Assembly (NCBI GenBank): GCA_015231815.1
Contig: JADGAW010000042.1
Location: forward strand, 1 to 12,045
Source: Nitrospinota bacterium
Lineage (GTDB): Bacteria > Nitrospinota_A > JADGAW01
Direction: 5' to 3'
DNA length: 12,045 bases
In this document: positions 1 to 7,198 of the stretch, piece after piece
Layout of the letters: each line of letters begins with the position of its first letter
Position numbering within the stretch: position 1 is the first letter of the stretch
Translations under genes and position numbers: made by a program
The notes under the pieces: generated by a model
Databases searched by the model: none
Told to the model about the DNA's origin: nothing
The model's input: only the letters and a program-made list of their open reading frames with translations

Positions 1-1
1 T

Positions 2-49
2 TCAACTGAACAGCTACTTCAACAAGAGGTGAAGGTGCTGTTCAGTTGA
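2..49. repeat. Long perfect inverted repeat at the left edge
   Basis: The arms TCAACTGAACAGC (2-14) and GCTGTTCAGTTGA (37-49) are exact reverse complements. CTTC (17-20) and GAAG (31-34) extend the pairing inward past two mismatches, leaving a loop of about 10 bases. No T-run follows on the plus strand, so it is not a textbook terminator. It could be an operator, a transcript-end hairpin of a gene left of the window, or a dispersed palindromic element. One frame stays open through the repeat and stops at 47-49, so it may also overlap the end of an upstream gene; that cannot be judged from so few codons. Confidence 0.6.
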
Positions 50-173
50 CCTCGGAAGAAACGGCTGCCTCAAAGCCATTTCTGAGAATGAGTTCAGGAC
101 TTGTTTTATCAATCACCAGATTCTATCACTACTTTTCAGTCGTCAACAGCCTACTTTTTATGAAGGCGCAAAA

Positions 174-182
174 TGATATAAT
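174..182 (+). promoter_or_regulatory. Extended -10 promoter of leuC
   Basis: TGATATAAT matches the extended -10 pattern TG-N-TATAAT exactly. The hexamer TATAAT starts 38 bases before the leuC ATG, predicting a leader of about 26 bases that contains the Shine-Dalgarno AGGAG at 205-209. No good -35 is visible at the right distance, which fits an extended -10 promoter. No leucine-rich leader peptide or attenuator is visible between this site and leuC. Confidence 0.5.
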
Positions 183-214
183 ATCCGGCTTATACGTTAC
201 TAACAGGAGAAAAT

Positions 215-1510
215 ATGGGACAAACAATTACAGAAAAAATACTTGCTCATGCCGCCGGAAAAGAAGCTGTTTCTGCTGGTGACAATATCTGGGTAAATGT
301 CGATACATTGATGACCCATGATGTTTGTGGTCCAGGAACTATTGGTATTTTTAAGCGAGAATTTGGTGATGACGCAAAAGTTTGGGATAAGGAAAAGGTT
401 GTTATCATTCCCGATCACTACATCTTCACCAAAGATAAACACGCCAACAGAAACCTTGAGGTATTGAGGGAATTTGCTCAAGAACAAAACATTAAATACT
501 TTTACGATGCTTTTTCAAAGAGCTATAAAGGTGTTTGTCATGTTGCTTTGGCGGAGGGAGGTCATAACAGGCCTGGGGAAATTATGTTTGGAACCGATTC
601 TCATACCTGTACCGCAGGAGCTTTCGGACAGTTTGCCACAGGAATTGGAAATACCGATGCAGCTTTTATTATGGGCACAGGAAAACTGTGGGTAAAAGTT
701 CCTGAAAGTATGCGCTTTGAAGTTGAGGGAGATATTCCCGATTACGTTCTTGGAAAAGATATTATTCTCCAGATTATTGGTGATATTGGTGTTGATGGAG
801 CAACCTACCGTGCAATGGAATTTACTGGAAGCGGAATTTATAACCTTTCCATTGAAGAAAGAATGACGATTTGTAATATGGCAATTGAAGCTGGGGGAAA
901 GAACGGAATTATTGCCCCCGACTCAAAAACCGAAGAGTTTGTAAAAAGCAGAAGTTCAAAGCCCTACACTCTTTTTCTGTCAGATAATGATGCACGCTAT
1001 GTTAAAACCATTACTTATAAAGGTAAAGATTTGGAGCCAGTTGTTGCAAAGCCTCATAGTCCGGACAATATGGAAAAAGTAAGCACAATTAAAGGTGAGA
1101 ACATAGATAGAGTCTATATTGGTTCGTGTACTGGGGGTAAAATTGAAGACTTTAAAAACGCAGCCAGAATACTTAACAACAATGAAGTAAAGGTTGATAC
1201 CTTTATTGTACCTTCTACTGTTATGGTTGAAGCTTTTTTGAAGGAAGAAACACTAAACGGCAAATCCTACATGGATATTTTTTCTGATGCCGGGTGTAAG
1301 ATTGCACCACCTTCCTGTGCAGCATGTCTTGGAGGTCCGGCAGATACCTTCGGAAGAACAAAAACTAACGAAAAGGTTGTTTCAACAACCAACAGAAATT
1401 TTCCCGGAAGGATGGGGTCAAAAGCCTCCTCAGTTTATCTTGCCTCACCTTATACAGCGGCAGCTTCGGCATTGACGGGAAAGATAACCGACCCAAGAGA
1501 TTATTTGTAA
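215..1510 (+). CDS. leuC: 3-isopropylmalate dehydratase large subunit (LeuC, short type)
   Basis: This is the aconitase-family subunit that, with LeuD, isomerises 2-isopropylmalate to 3-isopropylmalate in cytoplasmic leucine synthesis. The 431 residues match the short archaeal/deltaproteobacterial type (about 420) rather than the enterobacterial type (about 466). Visible motifs are FGTDSHT (125-131), GSCTGG with Cys305, and PPSCAACLGGP with Cys368 and Cys371. These three cysteines are the expected [4Fe-4S] ligands. NRNFPGRMG follows at 393-401. The ATG at 215 has AGGAG five bases upstream. leuD lies 80 bp downstream on the same strand. The short type also includes homoaconitase and citramalate-pathway enzymes, so substrate choice rests on the small subunit and context. 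leuA and leuB are not in the window. Confidence 0.95.
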   Translation: MGQTITEKILAHAAGKEAVSAGDNIWVNVDTLMTHDVCGPGTIGIFKREFGDDAKVWDKEKVVIIPDHYIFTKDKHANRNLEVLREFAQEQNIKYFYDAFSKSYKGVCHVALAEGGHNRPGEIMFGTDSHTCTAGAFGQFATGIGNTDAAFIMGTGKLWVKVPESMRFEVEGDIPDYVLGKDIILQIIGDIGVDGATYRAMEFTGSGIYNLSIEERMTICNMAIEAGGKNGIIAPDSKTEEFVKSRSSKPYTLFLSDNDARYVKTITYKGKDLEPVVAKPHSPDNMEKVSTIKGENIDRVYIGSCTGGKIEDFKNAARILNNNEVKVDTFIVPSTVMVEAFLKEETLNGKSYMDIFSDAGCKIAPPSCAACLGGPADTFGRTKTNEKVVSTTNRNFPGRMGSKASSVYLASPYTAAASALTGKITDPRDYL

Positions 1511-1590
1511 ATTAAAAATGTTTTTGTTGCAAGCTTCTGCTTGACAACATTTACTGAGGGGTACTTCCTCTCGATAATTAAGGAGATAAA
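1511..1590 (+). promoter_or_regulatory. leuC-leuD gap with two stem-loops before the leuD ribosome site
   Basis: Arms AAATGTT (1516-1522) and AACATTT (1546-1552) enclose an inner stem CAAGC (1530-1534) with GCTTG (1539-1543). An alternative GTTG/CAAC pairing is also possible. A second small hairpin pairs GAGGGG (1556-1561) with TTCCTC (1565-1570), including two G-T pairs, and ends ten bases before the leuD Shine-Dalgarno AGGAG (1581-1585). There is no T-run, so neither looks like a full terminator. They may set the leuC:leuD ratio by RNA stability or translation; that role is inferred. Confidence 0.35.
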
Positions 1591-2145
1591 ATGGAAATCA
1601 TAACCGGAAAAGCTTATGTGCTGGGAGATGATATTGATACAGATCAAATCATTCCAGCGGAACACCTTGTTTATTCTCTCAGTGACCCGGAGGAGAAGAA
1701 AAACTACGGAAAATTTGCCCTTTCATCAGTTCCATTAGCACAGGCCGGACTGCCCGATGGTAATATTCCCTTTGTTAAAGAAGGTTGTCATGAGTCTGAG
1801 TATTCAATTATTATTGCAGGAAAGAACTTTGGATGTGGTTCATCAAGGGAACATGCCCCATTTGCTCTTAACATTGCTGGTGTAAAAGCAGTTCTTGCAG
1901 AAGGTTACGCCAGAATTTTCTACCGCAACTCAATTGATGGAGGCTTTTTCATTCCTTTTGAACTTACTAAAAGGGTTATTGATAGCATAAAAACAGGTGA
2001 TGAAATAGACATTAACATTTCATTAAACAGTTTTACCAACAAAAGAAACGGAGAATCCTACTCATTAAAAACTCTTGGCGACGTTAAGGACATCCTTGAT
2101 GCAGGAGGAATTTTTAATTATGCCAGAAAAACGGGCTTGATATAG
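1591..2145 (+). CDS. leuD: 3-isopropylmalate dehydratase small subunit (LeuD)
   Basis: This is the swivel-domain partner of LeuC; it closes over the iron-sulfur cluster and helps select the substrate. At 184 residues it is nearer the short type (about 165-170) than the 201-residue enterobacterial LeuD. Family signatures are GDDIDTDQIIP (12-22), GCGSSREHAP (81-90) and the helix with EGYARIFYRNS (104-114). The substrate-loop sequence HLVY (25-28) resembles the YLVY-type loop I recall for isopropylmalate isomerases rather than the YLRT loop of methanogen homoaconitase, which favours leucine synthesis. AGGAG sits five bases before the ATG. It is probably transcribed with leuC. No hairpin-plus-T-run terminator is seen downstream. 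Confidence 0.94.
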   Translation: MEIITGKAYVLGDDIDTDQIIPAEHLVYSLSDPEEKKNYGKFALSSVPLAQAGLPDGNIPFVKEGCHESEYSIIIAGKNFGCGSSREHAPFALNIAGVKAVLAEGYARIFYRNSIDGGFFIPFELTKRVIDSIKTGDEIDINISLNSFTNKRNGESYSLKTLGDVKDILDAGGIFNYARKTGLI

Positions 2146-2213
2146 TCTGTTTGCTAAAACGCTATCTTCCAGTTTTGTAAAAGAGGAAAAACAATCACGG
2201 AAACCCTCAGTTA

Positions 2214-2222
2214 CGATATAAT
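2214..2222 (+). promoter_or_regulatory. -10 element upstream of the diguanylate cyclase
   Basis: CGATATAAT contains a perfect TATAAT at 2217-2222. It lies 38 bases before the ATG at 2255, the same spacing as at leuC, and 29 bases before the alternative ATG at 2246. This supports the start at 2255. No convincing -35 is present. The rest of the 2146-2245 gap shows no other clear signal. Confidence 0.45.
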
Positions 2223-2254
2223 CAACACTCTTTATTTAAATTTTTATGCAAACA

Positions 2255-3201
2255 ATGAAGGTTTTAGTTGCCGAAGATTCCCGTGTAAACCTAATGGTTA
2301 TAGAAAAGTACATTAAGTCAATGGGACACGAGATTGTTACCGCTGAAAACGGTAAAGTTGCTGTGGAAAAGTTCAAAGCAGAAAAACCTGACCTTGTTCT
2401 CATGGATGTTGTTATGCCAATAATGGATGGGCATGGAGCAACAAAGCTTATCAAAGAAAACTGTGATGATAAACAGTGGGTTCCTGTCATATTTCTCACC
2501 TCAATGCAGAATGACGAGGATTTGGCAAATGGCATTAAAGCAGGGGGAGATGATTATCTCAAAAAGCCGGTAAGTAAAATAGTTCTTGAAGCAAAAATTC
2601 ATGCCATGGAACGTATTTCTGACATGCAAAAAGCACTTGTTAACGTTACCTCACAACTTGAGGAAGCAAATAGTGCTCTTGAAAAACTTTCAGGGGAAGA
2701 TGGTCTTACAAAACTTGCCAATCGAAGAAACTTCGATGAAACCTTTGAAACTGAATGGAGAAGAGCACACCGGGACAAAACAGAGCTTTCCCTTATCATG
2801 GTGGATATTGACCATTTTAAACTGTATAACGATCACTATGGACATCAAGGAGGGGATGATTGTCTCAAGGATGTAGCAGGTAATTTGAAAAAAATGTTAA
2901 AAGACCCGGAGATTTTGTTGCCCGGTATGGCGGGGAGGAATTCGTTCTTCTTCTTCCTCGAACTCCAGAAGATAAAGCTCTTTTGTTTGCTGATTATCTT
3001 TGCAAAGCTGTACGAAAAGAAAAACTCATTCATGAAGCTTCAAAAACCAGTGATTGTGTAACATTAAGCTTGGGTGTTTCTATGCTTAGGCAGGAAGATA
3101 AAGGTCCTGAAGAAATGTTGGCACGAGCTGATCAGGCACTTTATATGGCCAAAGAATCGGGAAGAAATCAAGGCTGTCTCTATGTTGACAAAAAAGCTTA
3201 A
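2255..3201 (+). CDS. Receiver-GGDEF diguanylate cyclase, broken by a frameshift
   Basis: This is a PleD-like response regulator predicted to make cyclic di-GMP from two GTP when phosphorylated. The receiver domain (about 1-120) has acidic residues E7 and D8, phospho-acceptor D51, T82 and K103 (YLKKP). A short coiled linker leads to a GGDEF domain beginning DGLTKLANRRNF (149-160), with the metal/substrate segment VDIDHFKLYND. The reading frame fails after residue 213 and would end at 3061. Adding one base in the A-run at 2888-2894 gives LKKNVKRPGDFVARYGGEEF, restoring the inhibitory site RPGD (217-220) and catalytic GGEEF (226-230). The open frame then runs to TAA at 3199-3201, a 315-residue protein of normal length. 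ATG at 2255 gives MKVLVAEDS, the usual receiver start; ATG at 2246 is possible. Neither start has a Shine-Dalgarno site. Confidence 0.85.
2888..2894 (+). other. Seven-A run where the cyclase frame is lost
   Basis: The codons read TTG AAA AAA ATG. The upstream and downstream halves of the gene differ by one missing base. An eighth A would turn ATG TTA AAA GAC into AAT GTT AAA AGA and join the halves exactly at family-like sequence. The site could be a sequencing or assembly error, a true mutation, or a place where RNA polymerase slips and adds an A. Confidence 0.7.
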
Positions 3202-3272
3202 AAATAATCTTCTCATAGAAATATCCACCTTTTCTTTGTAGTACTTCTGTTTCTTTTCTATCCTCTCGTTTC
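3202..3272. other. Pyrimidine-rich convergent gap, no hairpin terminator
   Basis: This 71-base gap separates the convergent cyclase and radical SAM genes. The plus strand has 17 C to 5 G and is T-rich; the minus strand just after the radical SAM stop codon is almost all purine for about 48 bases. I see no GC-rich hairpin followed by a T-run for either gene. C-rich, G-poor RNA is the usual context for Rho-dependent ending of the cyclase transcript, but that is inference. Confidence 0.3.
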
Positions 3273-5882
3273 TTAAAGCTTTTTAATGTTTATGCAAAGA
3301 TATTCTTGATGTATTGCCTTCATTAATTCTTCTCCAACGCCTAAAGCAATCCAGTAATACCCAAAGTTGGCATCAATTTCCAGATAAATAAGAGGATGGT
3401 CGGCTTCAACCAAAGACAATTTAAAAACAGAGCTTTCTTTTACGTTAACGACTTTTTCCTTCTTTCCCTGCCTTTTAAGAATAATGTCTGATTTATTTTT
3501 CAGTTCGTCTAAAGCTTTTTCCAACACTTCTGAAGGAATTCTTTCTTTAAAAAGGGGCTGGATATGAAAAACTGCCAGCTTTGATTCCCTAAAGGCTCTT
3601 TTTCTGTCTTCTTTTTTTATTTCATGGACAGAGTTAAAGGAAATTCCTTTCACAGATGATGAATTCAATGCATGAACAAGTTCCTCATTACTATAAGCAG
3701 GTTTTTCTTTAAAAACGATAAGAAACTCCTCACTTTCTGTTTCTAAACCAACTGGCAGAGCAGCAGTTGAAAAGGTCAACTTAGGTCTTGGGTGATAGCC
3801 TCCACTATAAAAAAGTTTTAAACGAAGTCGCCTGAAAAGTCGTAATACAATATCCATGAGTTCATGGTGTGAAAGATACTTTGCCCAGCCGGTTTTGCTA
3901 AAGGAAAAGACAAAATAAAACTCTTCACCTTCAATATTTTTCTCAGGTTTTTTTTCTTCTTTCAGTTCAGTGCTGTCATTTTTTATATAGATATTTTTAA
4001 AGCATGGGTCAATTCCGCACTTAATACACAGGTTTTCTTCACGGCAATCAGGAACGACTTTTTCCTTTAACCCATTTTCATATTCCCTGTAGAGAAATTC
4101 TTTTGAAACACCACAATCGATAAAATCAAAGGGAAACGGGGTCTCTTCACTTTTGTCTTTCCAAAGCAGTTCCTCTAAATACGTTTCTTCTCCGATTAAC
4201 GCTTGTTCCCAAGCCTGGCGGTTAAAGGATTCTGTCCATGCATCAAATTTTGCTCCATATTTATAACTTTTCAGGAGAATTTCCCCTGCTTTTCTGCCAC
4301 CTCTGGCAAAAATACCCTCTAGAAATGAAGTGTAAGGGTTGTGCCATTTGAGGGTAATTGTTTTATGAGGTCGAATAATTTCCCGAATAGCGTCAATTTT
4401 TTTATATATTTCCTCCGGACTATTTTGTCTTGACCACTGGAATGGAGTTTGAGACTTTGGAACAAAGGGAGAAACTGCCAAGTTAAGCTGAAGAAGTCCT
4501 TTTTTGTTCAATGAGCGGGAGAATTTCAGTAAGTCAACGGCAAGTTTTCCAATTTCCTCCACATCCTCTGTAGTTTCGGTGGGTAGCCCAATCATGGTAT
4601 ATATTTTCAGCTTTGTGTAACCAGCTTCAACAATTTCCTTTACGGTTTCAAAAAGCTCTTCCCTGCTGATTTTTTTGTTAATGACCCTACGAAGTCGTTC
4701 ACTTCCCGCCTCAATGGTAATGGTGTAACTGGAGCTTTTCATGTGTGAGTCATCAGAAATCAACCCCTTAAAAGAACCAGTTCTTAAAGAAGGATAGGAA
4801 ACCTTGATGTTATTTTCCTGCACAAATTCAGATAAAAGGTTGTGGGTTGATGCAAGCCCTTTGAAGTCGCCAAGACTCAAAGACAAATAGGAAATTTCTC
4901 CATATCCTGTTTTAGGTATGGTTTCACGAACAACCGACTCAATAACCTCAGGAGTTCTTTCCCGTACAGGGCGATAAATATAGCCTGCCTGACAATATCT
5001 GCAACCCTGAGTACAGCCACGGTCAACCTCTATTGAAACCCGATTATGAACAGAGTCGCCAAAGGGGACAAAAACCGCTGATTCTGGGGTAACACTATTC
5101 AGGTCAGCTATTTCAGCTTTTTTAACCGTCAGCTCCTCGCCGTCAATATGTAGGGGAACACCAAGCTCGTTAAGTTTTGTATAGTGAGGGAAATAAAGAC
5201 CCGTAAGCATTACTGTATCATATTTGTTTCTTAACTCCTGATATGCATTTTTCTCCGTTTTGCTTTGTAGGAAAGCTTCTTTGTTGTATGCGAGAGCGTA
5301 AAGGGTATTGAGTTTTTCTCTTCGACTTAATTTCAGCAACTTTAACTCTCTAAAGAGTTTAAGAAAGGTTAAGAGTTGAGCTTCTCCATCTCCAATAAAG
5401 AAAATATCAACAAATTCTGCTAAGGGTTCTGGGTTAAAAGCAGATGGTCCTCCAGCGATAATTATGGGGTGAGCTTCTAAGCGTTCGGCAGAGAATAAAG
5501 GAATTTTTCCCAAGTCCAGAAGGTAAAGAAGGTTGGTGTAACTCAACTCATATTGAAGGGAGAATCCAACTAAATCAAAGTTATGTAAAGGGGTTTTGCT
5601 CTCCAAAGAAGGAATTGCAAGCTCCTTTTCCTGTAACGCTTCTGCAAAATCATCTTCTGGAGCGTAAAGGCGTTCTGCGTGAAAGCCATCCTGATTATTT
5701 ACTAAGTGATAGAGAATTTTTAACCCGTGATGTGATGAACCAATATCGTATTTATCAGGAAAAGCAAGGCAGAGATGAACATTGTCAGGTTGGATCTCTT
5801 TATGAACAGAATTAACTTCTATTCCAATATAACGGGACGGGTTATGTACCCGATTTATTATTTCAAGATATTCTGTTGTCAT
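3273..5882 (-). CDS. Two-part radical SAM protein (TIGR03960-like plus DUF2344/TIGR03936-like)
   Basis: This 869-residue cytoplasmic protein has three parts. Residues 1 to about 280 look like a degraded B12-binding-type domain (DIGSSHHGLKILY 46-58, IIAGGPSAFNPEPLAEF 141-157, GDGEAQL). A radical SAM core follows, with CTQGCRYC (Cys290, Cys294, Cys297) to bind the SAM-coordinating cluster, and ITIEAGSERLR and YTMIGLPTE as barrel motifs. A DUF2344-like region starts near 655 (KYLSHHELMDIVLRLFRR, YSGGYHPRPKL). Between them lies a small cysteine cluster, Cys613, Cys619, Cys622 and Cys627, which could hold a second metal site. In Gram-positive bacteria the DUF2344 part is, as I recall, often a separate protein near ribonuclease G and ribosomal genes, hinting at a link to RNA or translation. 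The reaction is unknown to me. The start ATG has no Shine-Dalgarno site, and neuB is divergent 166 bp away. Confidence 0.88.
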   Translation of the reverse strand: MTTEYLEIINRVHNPSRYIGIEVNSVHKEIQPDNVHLCLAFPDKYDIGSSHHGLKILYHLVNNQDGFHAERLYAPEDDFAEALQEKELAIPSLESKTPLHNFDLVGFSLQYELSYTNLLYLLDLGKIPLFSAERLEAHPIIIAGGPSAFNPEPLAEFVDIFFIGDGEAQLLTFLKLFRELKLLKLSRREKLNTLYALAYNKEAFLQSKTEKNAYQELRNKYDTVMLTGLYFPHYTKLNELGVPLHIDGEELTVKKAEIADLNSVTPESAVFVPFGDSVHNRVSIEVDRGCTQGCRYCQAGYIYRPVRERTPEVIESVVRETIPKTGYGEISYLSLSLGDFKGLASTHNLLSEFVQENNIKVSYPSLRTGSFKGLISDDSHMKSSSYTITIEAGSERLRRVINKKISREELFETVKEIVEAGYTKLKIYTMIGLPTETTEDVEEIGKLAVDLLKFSRSLNKKGLLQLNLAVSPFVPKSQTPFQWSRQNSPEEIYKKIDAIREIIRPHKTITLKWHNPYTSFLEGIFARGGRKAGEILLKSYKYGAKFDAWTESFNRQAWEQALIGEETYLEELLWKDKSEETPFPFDFIDCGVSKEFLYREYENGLKEKVVPDCREENLCIKCGIDPCFKNIYIKNDSTELKEEKKPEKNIEGEEFYFVFSFSKTGWAKYLSHHELMDIVLRLFRRLRLKLFYSGGYHPRPKLTFSTAALPVGLETESEEFLIVFKEKPAYSNEELVHALNSSSVKGISFNSVHEIKKEDRKRAFRESKLAVFHIQPLFKERIPSEVLEKALDELKNKSDIILKRQGKKEKVVNVKESSVFKLSLVEADHPLIYLEIDANFGYYWIALGVGEELMKAIHQEYLCINIKKL

Positions 5883-5924
5883 TTAGTGTCAGGAAAAAGT
5901 AATCAGTAAAAAGAAGTAAAAACC

Positions 5925-5942
5925 TTTCGATTGATATCGAAA
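5925..5942. promoter_or_regulatory. Palindrome in the radical SAM-neuB divergent region
   Basis: TTTCGAT (5925-5931) and ATCGAAA (5936-5942) are perfect inverted repeats around TGAT. The site lies 43 bases upstream of the radical SAM start and about 65 bases upstream of the neuB -10. That is a plausible place for a dimeric regulator to control the minus-strand gene. No regulator gene is adjacent. Confidence 0.35.
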
Positions 5943-6006
5943 TAATAAAATGAACTCTATCTCTCAATTTCAGGAAAACAGTTCTTCCGCCTCCTGTTAT
6001 CTTGCG

Positions 6007-6015
6007 TGATAAAAT
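6007..6015 (+). promoter_or_regulatory. Extended -10-like promoter of neuB
   Basis: TGATAAAAT fits TG-N-TATAAT with one mismatch. Its hexamer starts 39 bases before the neuB ATG, matching the spacing at leuC. A weak Shine-Dalgarno AGGGA (6040-6044) lies four bases before the start codon. No good -35 is visible. Confidence 0.4.
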
Positions 6016-6048
6016 TCAAGCCACATATTTTAATCGCTTAGGGACGTT

Positions 6049-7050
6049 ATGCAGAGAAATAAAAGCTTTTTAGGAAATAAAACAATTCTTGTTGCTGAAG
6101 TTGGTATTAATCATGGCGGAGATGTTAAGCTCGCAGAGGAAATGATTTTTCAAGCTCATGAAGCGGGGGCAGATTACGTTAAGCTTCAGTCTTTCGTAAC
6201 GGAAAAACTTCTTCACCCATCAGTGCCCTACTTTAAGCAGATGAAAAAGGTGGAGCTTTCCTTTGAAGATCAGCAAACTCTTTTTGATATGGCAAAAAAG
6301 GAGGGGATACAATTGTTTTCGACGGCATTTGATGAAAGCTCTGTAGAATTTCTCAATAAAAATGAAGTGCCTGCCTACAAAATAGCCTCAATGGATTCCA
6401 ATAACCCTTGGTTTGTAAAAAAAGTTGCAGAAAAAAACAAACCCCTCTTCATTGCCACCGGACTTTCAACGCTGGATGAAATACAGCACCTGCTTGATGC
6501 TATTTTGCCCATTAACCAACAGATTTATCTCATGCATTGTGTTTCTGATTACCCAGCACATCCAGAAGACATGAACCTCCTGATGATGCAAACATTAGAG
6601 GAAGATTTTTGCCTGCCTTCTGGTTTATCAGACCATACTCTGGGGATTGAAATAGCAAAAATTGCCATAACAATGGGGGCAAAAATAATTGAAAAGCATT
6701 TTACTCTGGATAAAAAACTTGCCGAAAAACATGCTTTTTCTGATCATGCTATATCAATGAATGTTGAGGAGTTGATTGAGTTACGAACATTTGCCGATGA
6801 CATTAGTGTCATAATTGGAGATGGAGTAAAAAAACTATCCGATACTGAAAAAGAAAATATTAAAAATATTCGTAGAGGACTTTATTGTAATACCACAATA
6901 AAAGAGGGGGAAATGTTTAGTGAAGAAAACCTTGTAGGACTCAGACCGGAGAAGAACCTTTCCGTTTCCAATGCCCAAAAACTCATGGGAAGTAAAGCCA
7001 AAAAAGCATACAACGTTGGTGATGCGATTGAAATGGCGAGTGAGAAGTGA
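6049..7050 (+). CDS. neuB: NeuB-family N-acylneuraminate (sialic acid) synthase
   Basis: This family condenses phosphoenolpyruvate with an N-acyl hexosamine to make nine-carbon sialic, legionaminic or pseudaminic acids used on surface glycans or flagella. The 333 residues form a TIM barrel (about 10-255) and a C-terminal antifreeze-like SAF domain (about 275-333). Motifs are AEVGINHGG (16-24), KIASMDSNN (111-119), MHCVSDYPA (162-170), GLSDHTLG (192-199) and EKHFTLD (215-221). His217 and His233 (FSDH) are the likely metal ligands. The last residues, Ser-Glu-Lys, are encoded by the first unit of the heptamer array that follows. No neuA, neuC or other sugar genes are nearby, so the product sugar is unresolved. 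Radical SAM lies divergently upstream and xseA downstream. Confidence 0.88.
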   Translation: MQRNKSFLGNKTILVAEVGINHGGDVKLAEEMIFQAHEAGADYVKLQSFVTEKLLHPSVPYFKQMKKVELSFEDQQTLFDMAKKEGIQLFSTAFDESSVEFLNKNEVPAYKIASMDSNNPWFVKKVAEKNKPLFIATGLSTLDEIQHLLDAILPINQQIYLMHCVSDYPAHPEDMNLLMMQTLEEDFCLPSGLSDHTLGIEIAKIAITMGAKIIEKHFTLDKKLAEKHAFSDHAISMNVEELIELRTFADDISVIIGDGVKKLSDTEKENIKNIRRGLYCNTTIKEGEMFSEENLVGLRPEKNLSVSNAQKLMGSKAKKAYNVGDAIEMASEK

Positions 7051-7138
7051 GAAGTAAGTAGTAAAGAGTGATGAGTGATGCAGTGAAAAGTGAAGAGTAA
7101 GAAGTGAAGTGCGAAAAGCAATAAGTGAATAGTTAAAA
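7040..7138 (+). repeat. Degenerate heptamer array, consensus GTGARRA, 14 units
   Basis: Starting inside the last codons of neuB, the sequence can be cut into 14 consecutive units. All are 7 bases except one of 8 (7075-7082). Units include GTGAGAA (twice), GTAAGTA, GTGATGA, GTGAAAA, GTGAAGA, GTAAGAA and GTGAATA. Every unit begins with G, usually GT, and the plus strand has almost no C. The neuB stop codon TGA (7048-7050) lies in the second unit. A pyrimidine-rich patch at 7161-7181 (with TTCACC and CTCTCAC) could pair with parts of the array. Function is unknown. No coding sequence across the array is credible. Confidence 0.7.
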
Positions 7139-7198
7139 ATCAAATATTTTTCAACAAAGATCATTCACCCTTCACCTCTCACGATATACCCCACAGCT

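Noticed and set aside
1541..1578. Promoter inside the leuC-leuD gap (TTGACA at 1541 with GATAAT at 1573)
   Set aside because: The spacing is 26 bases rather than about 17, and the start would fall at the leuD ribosome site. TTGACA is also part of the stem-loop.
2885..2900. Programmed -1 ribosomal frameshift in the cyclase gene
   Set aside because: The codons TTG AAA AAA ATG do not give an X XXY YYZ slippery heptamer in the reading frame, and no strong downstream stem is evident. Error, mutation or polymerase slippage fits better.
3195..3284. AAGCTT-centred palindromes as terminators at the cyclase/radical SAM junction
   Set aside because: They are short, AT-rich and partly inside coding sequence, with no proper hairpin plus T-run.
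5971..5996. CAGGA/TCCTG inverted repeat upstream of neuB
   Set aside because: Five-base arms with a 16-base loop are expected by chance.
7040..7138. CRISPR array
   Set aside because: Units of 7 bases without spacers, and no cas genes.
6835..7164. Minus-strand protein across the neuB end and heptamer array
   Set aside because: It reads low-complexity Ser/Leu/Phe/His sequence produced by the pyrimidine-rich complement of the repeat and has no family resemblance.
7183..7190. GATATACC as a certain xseA promoter
   Set aside because: It lies only 14 bases before the ATG, unlike the 37-39 bases seen at other genes, and would leave almost no leader, so I did not list it as a promoter.
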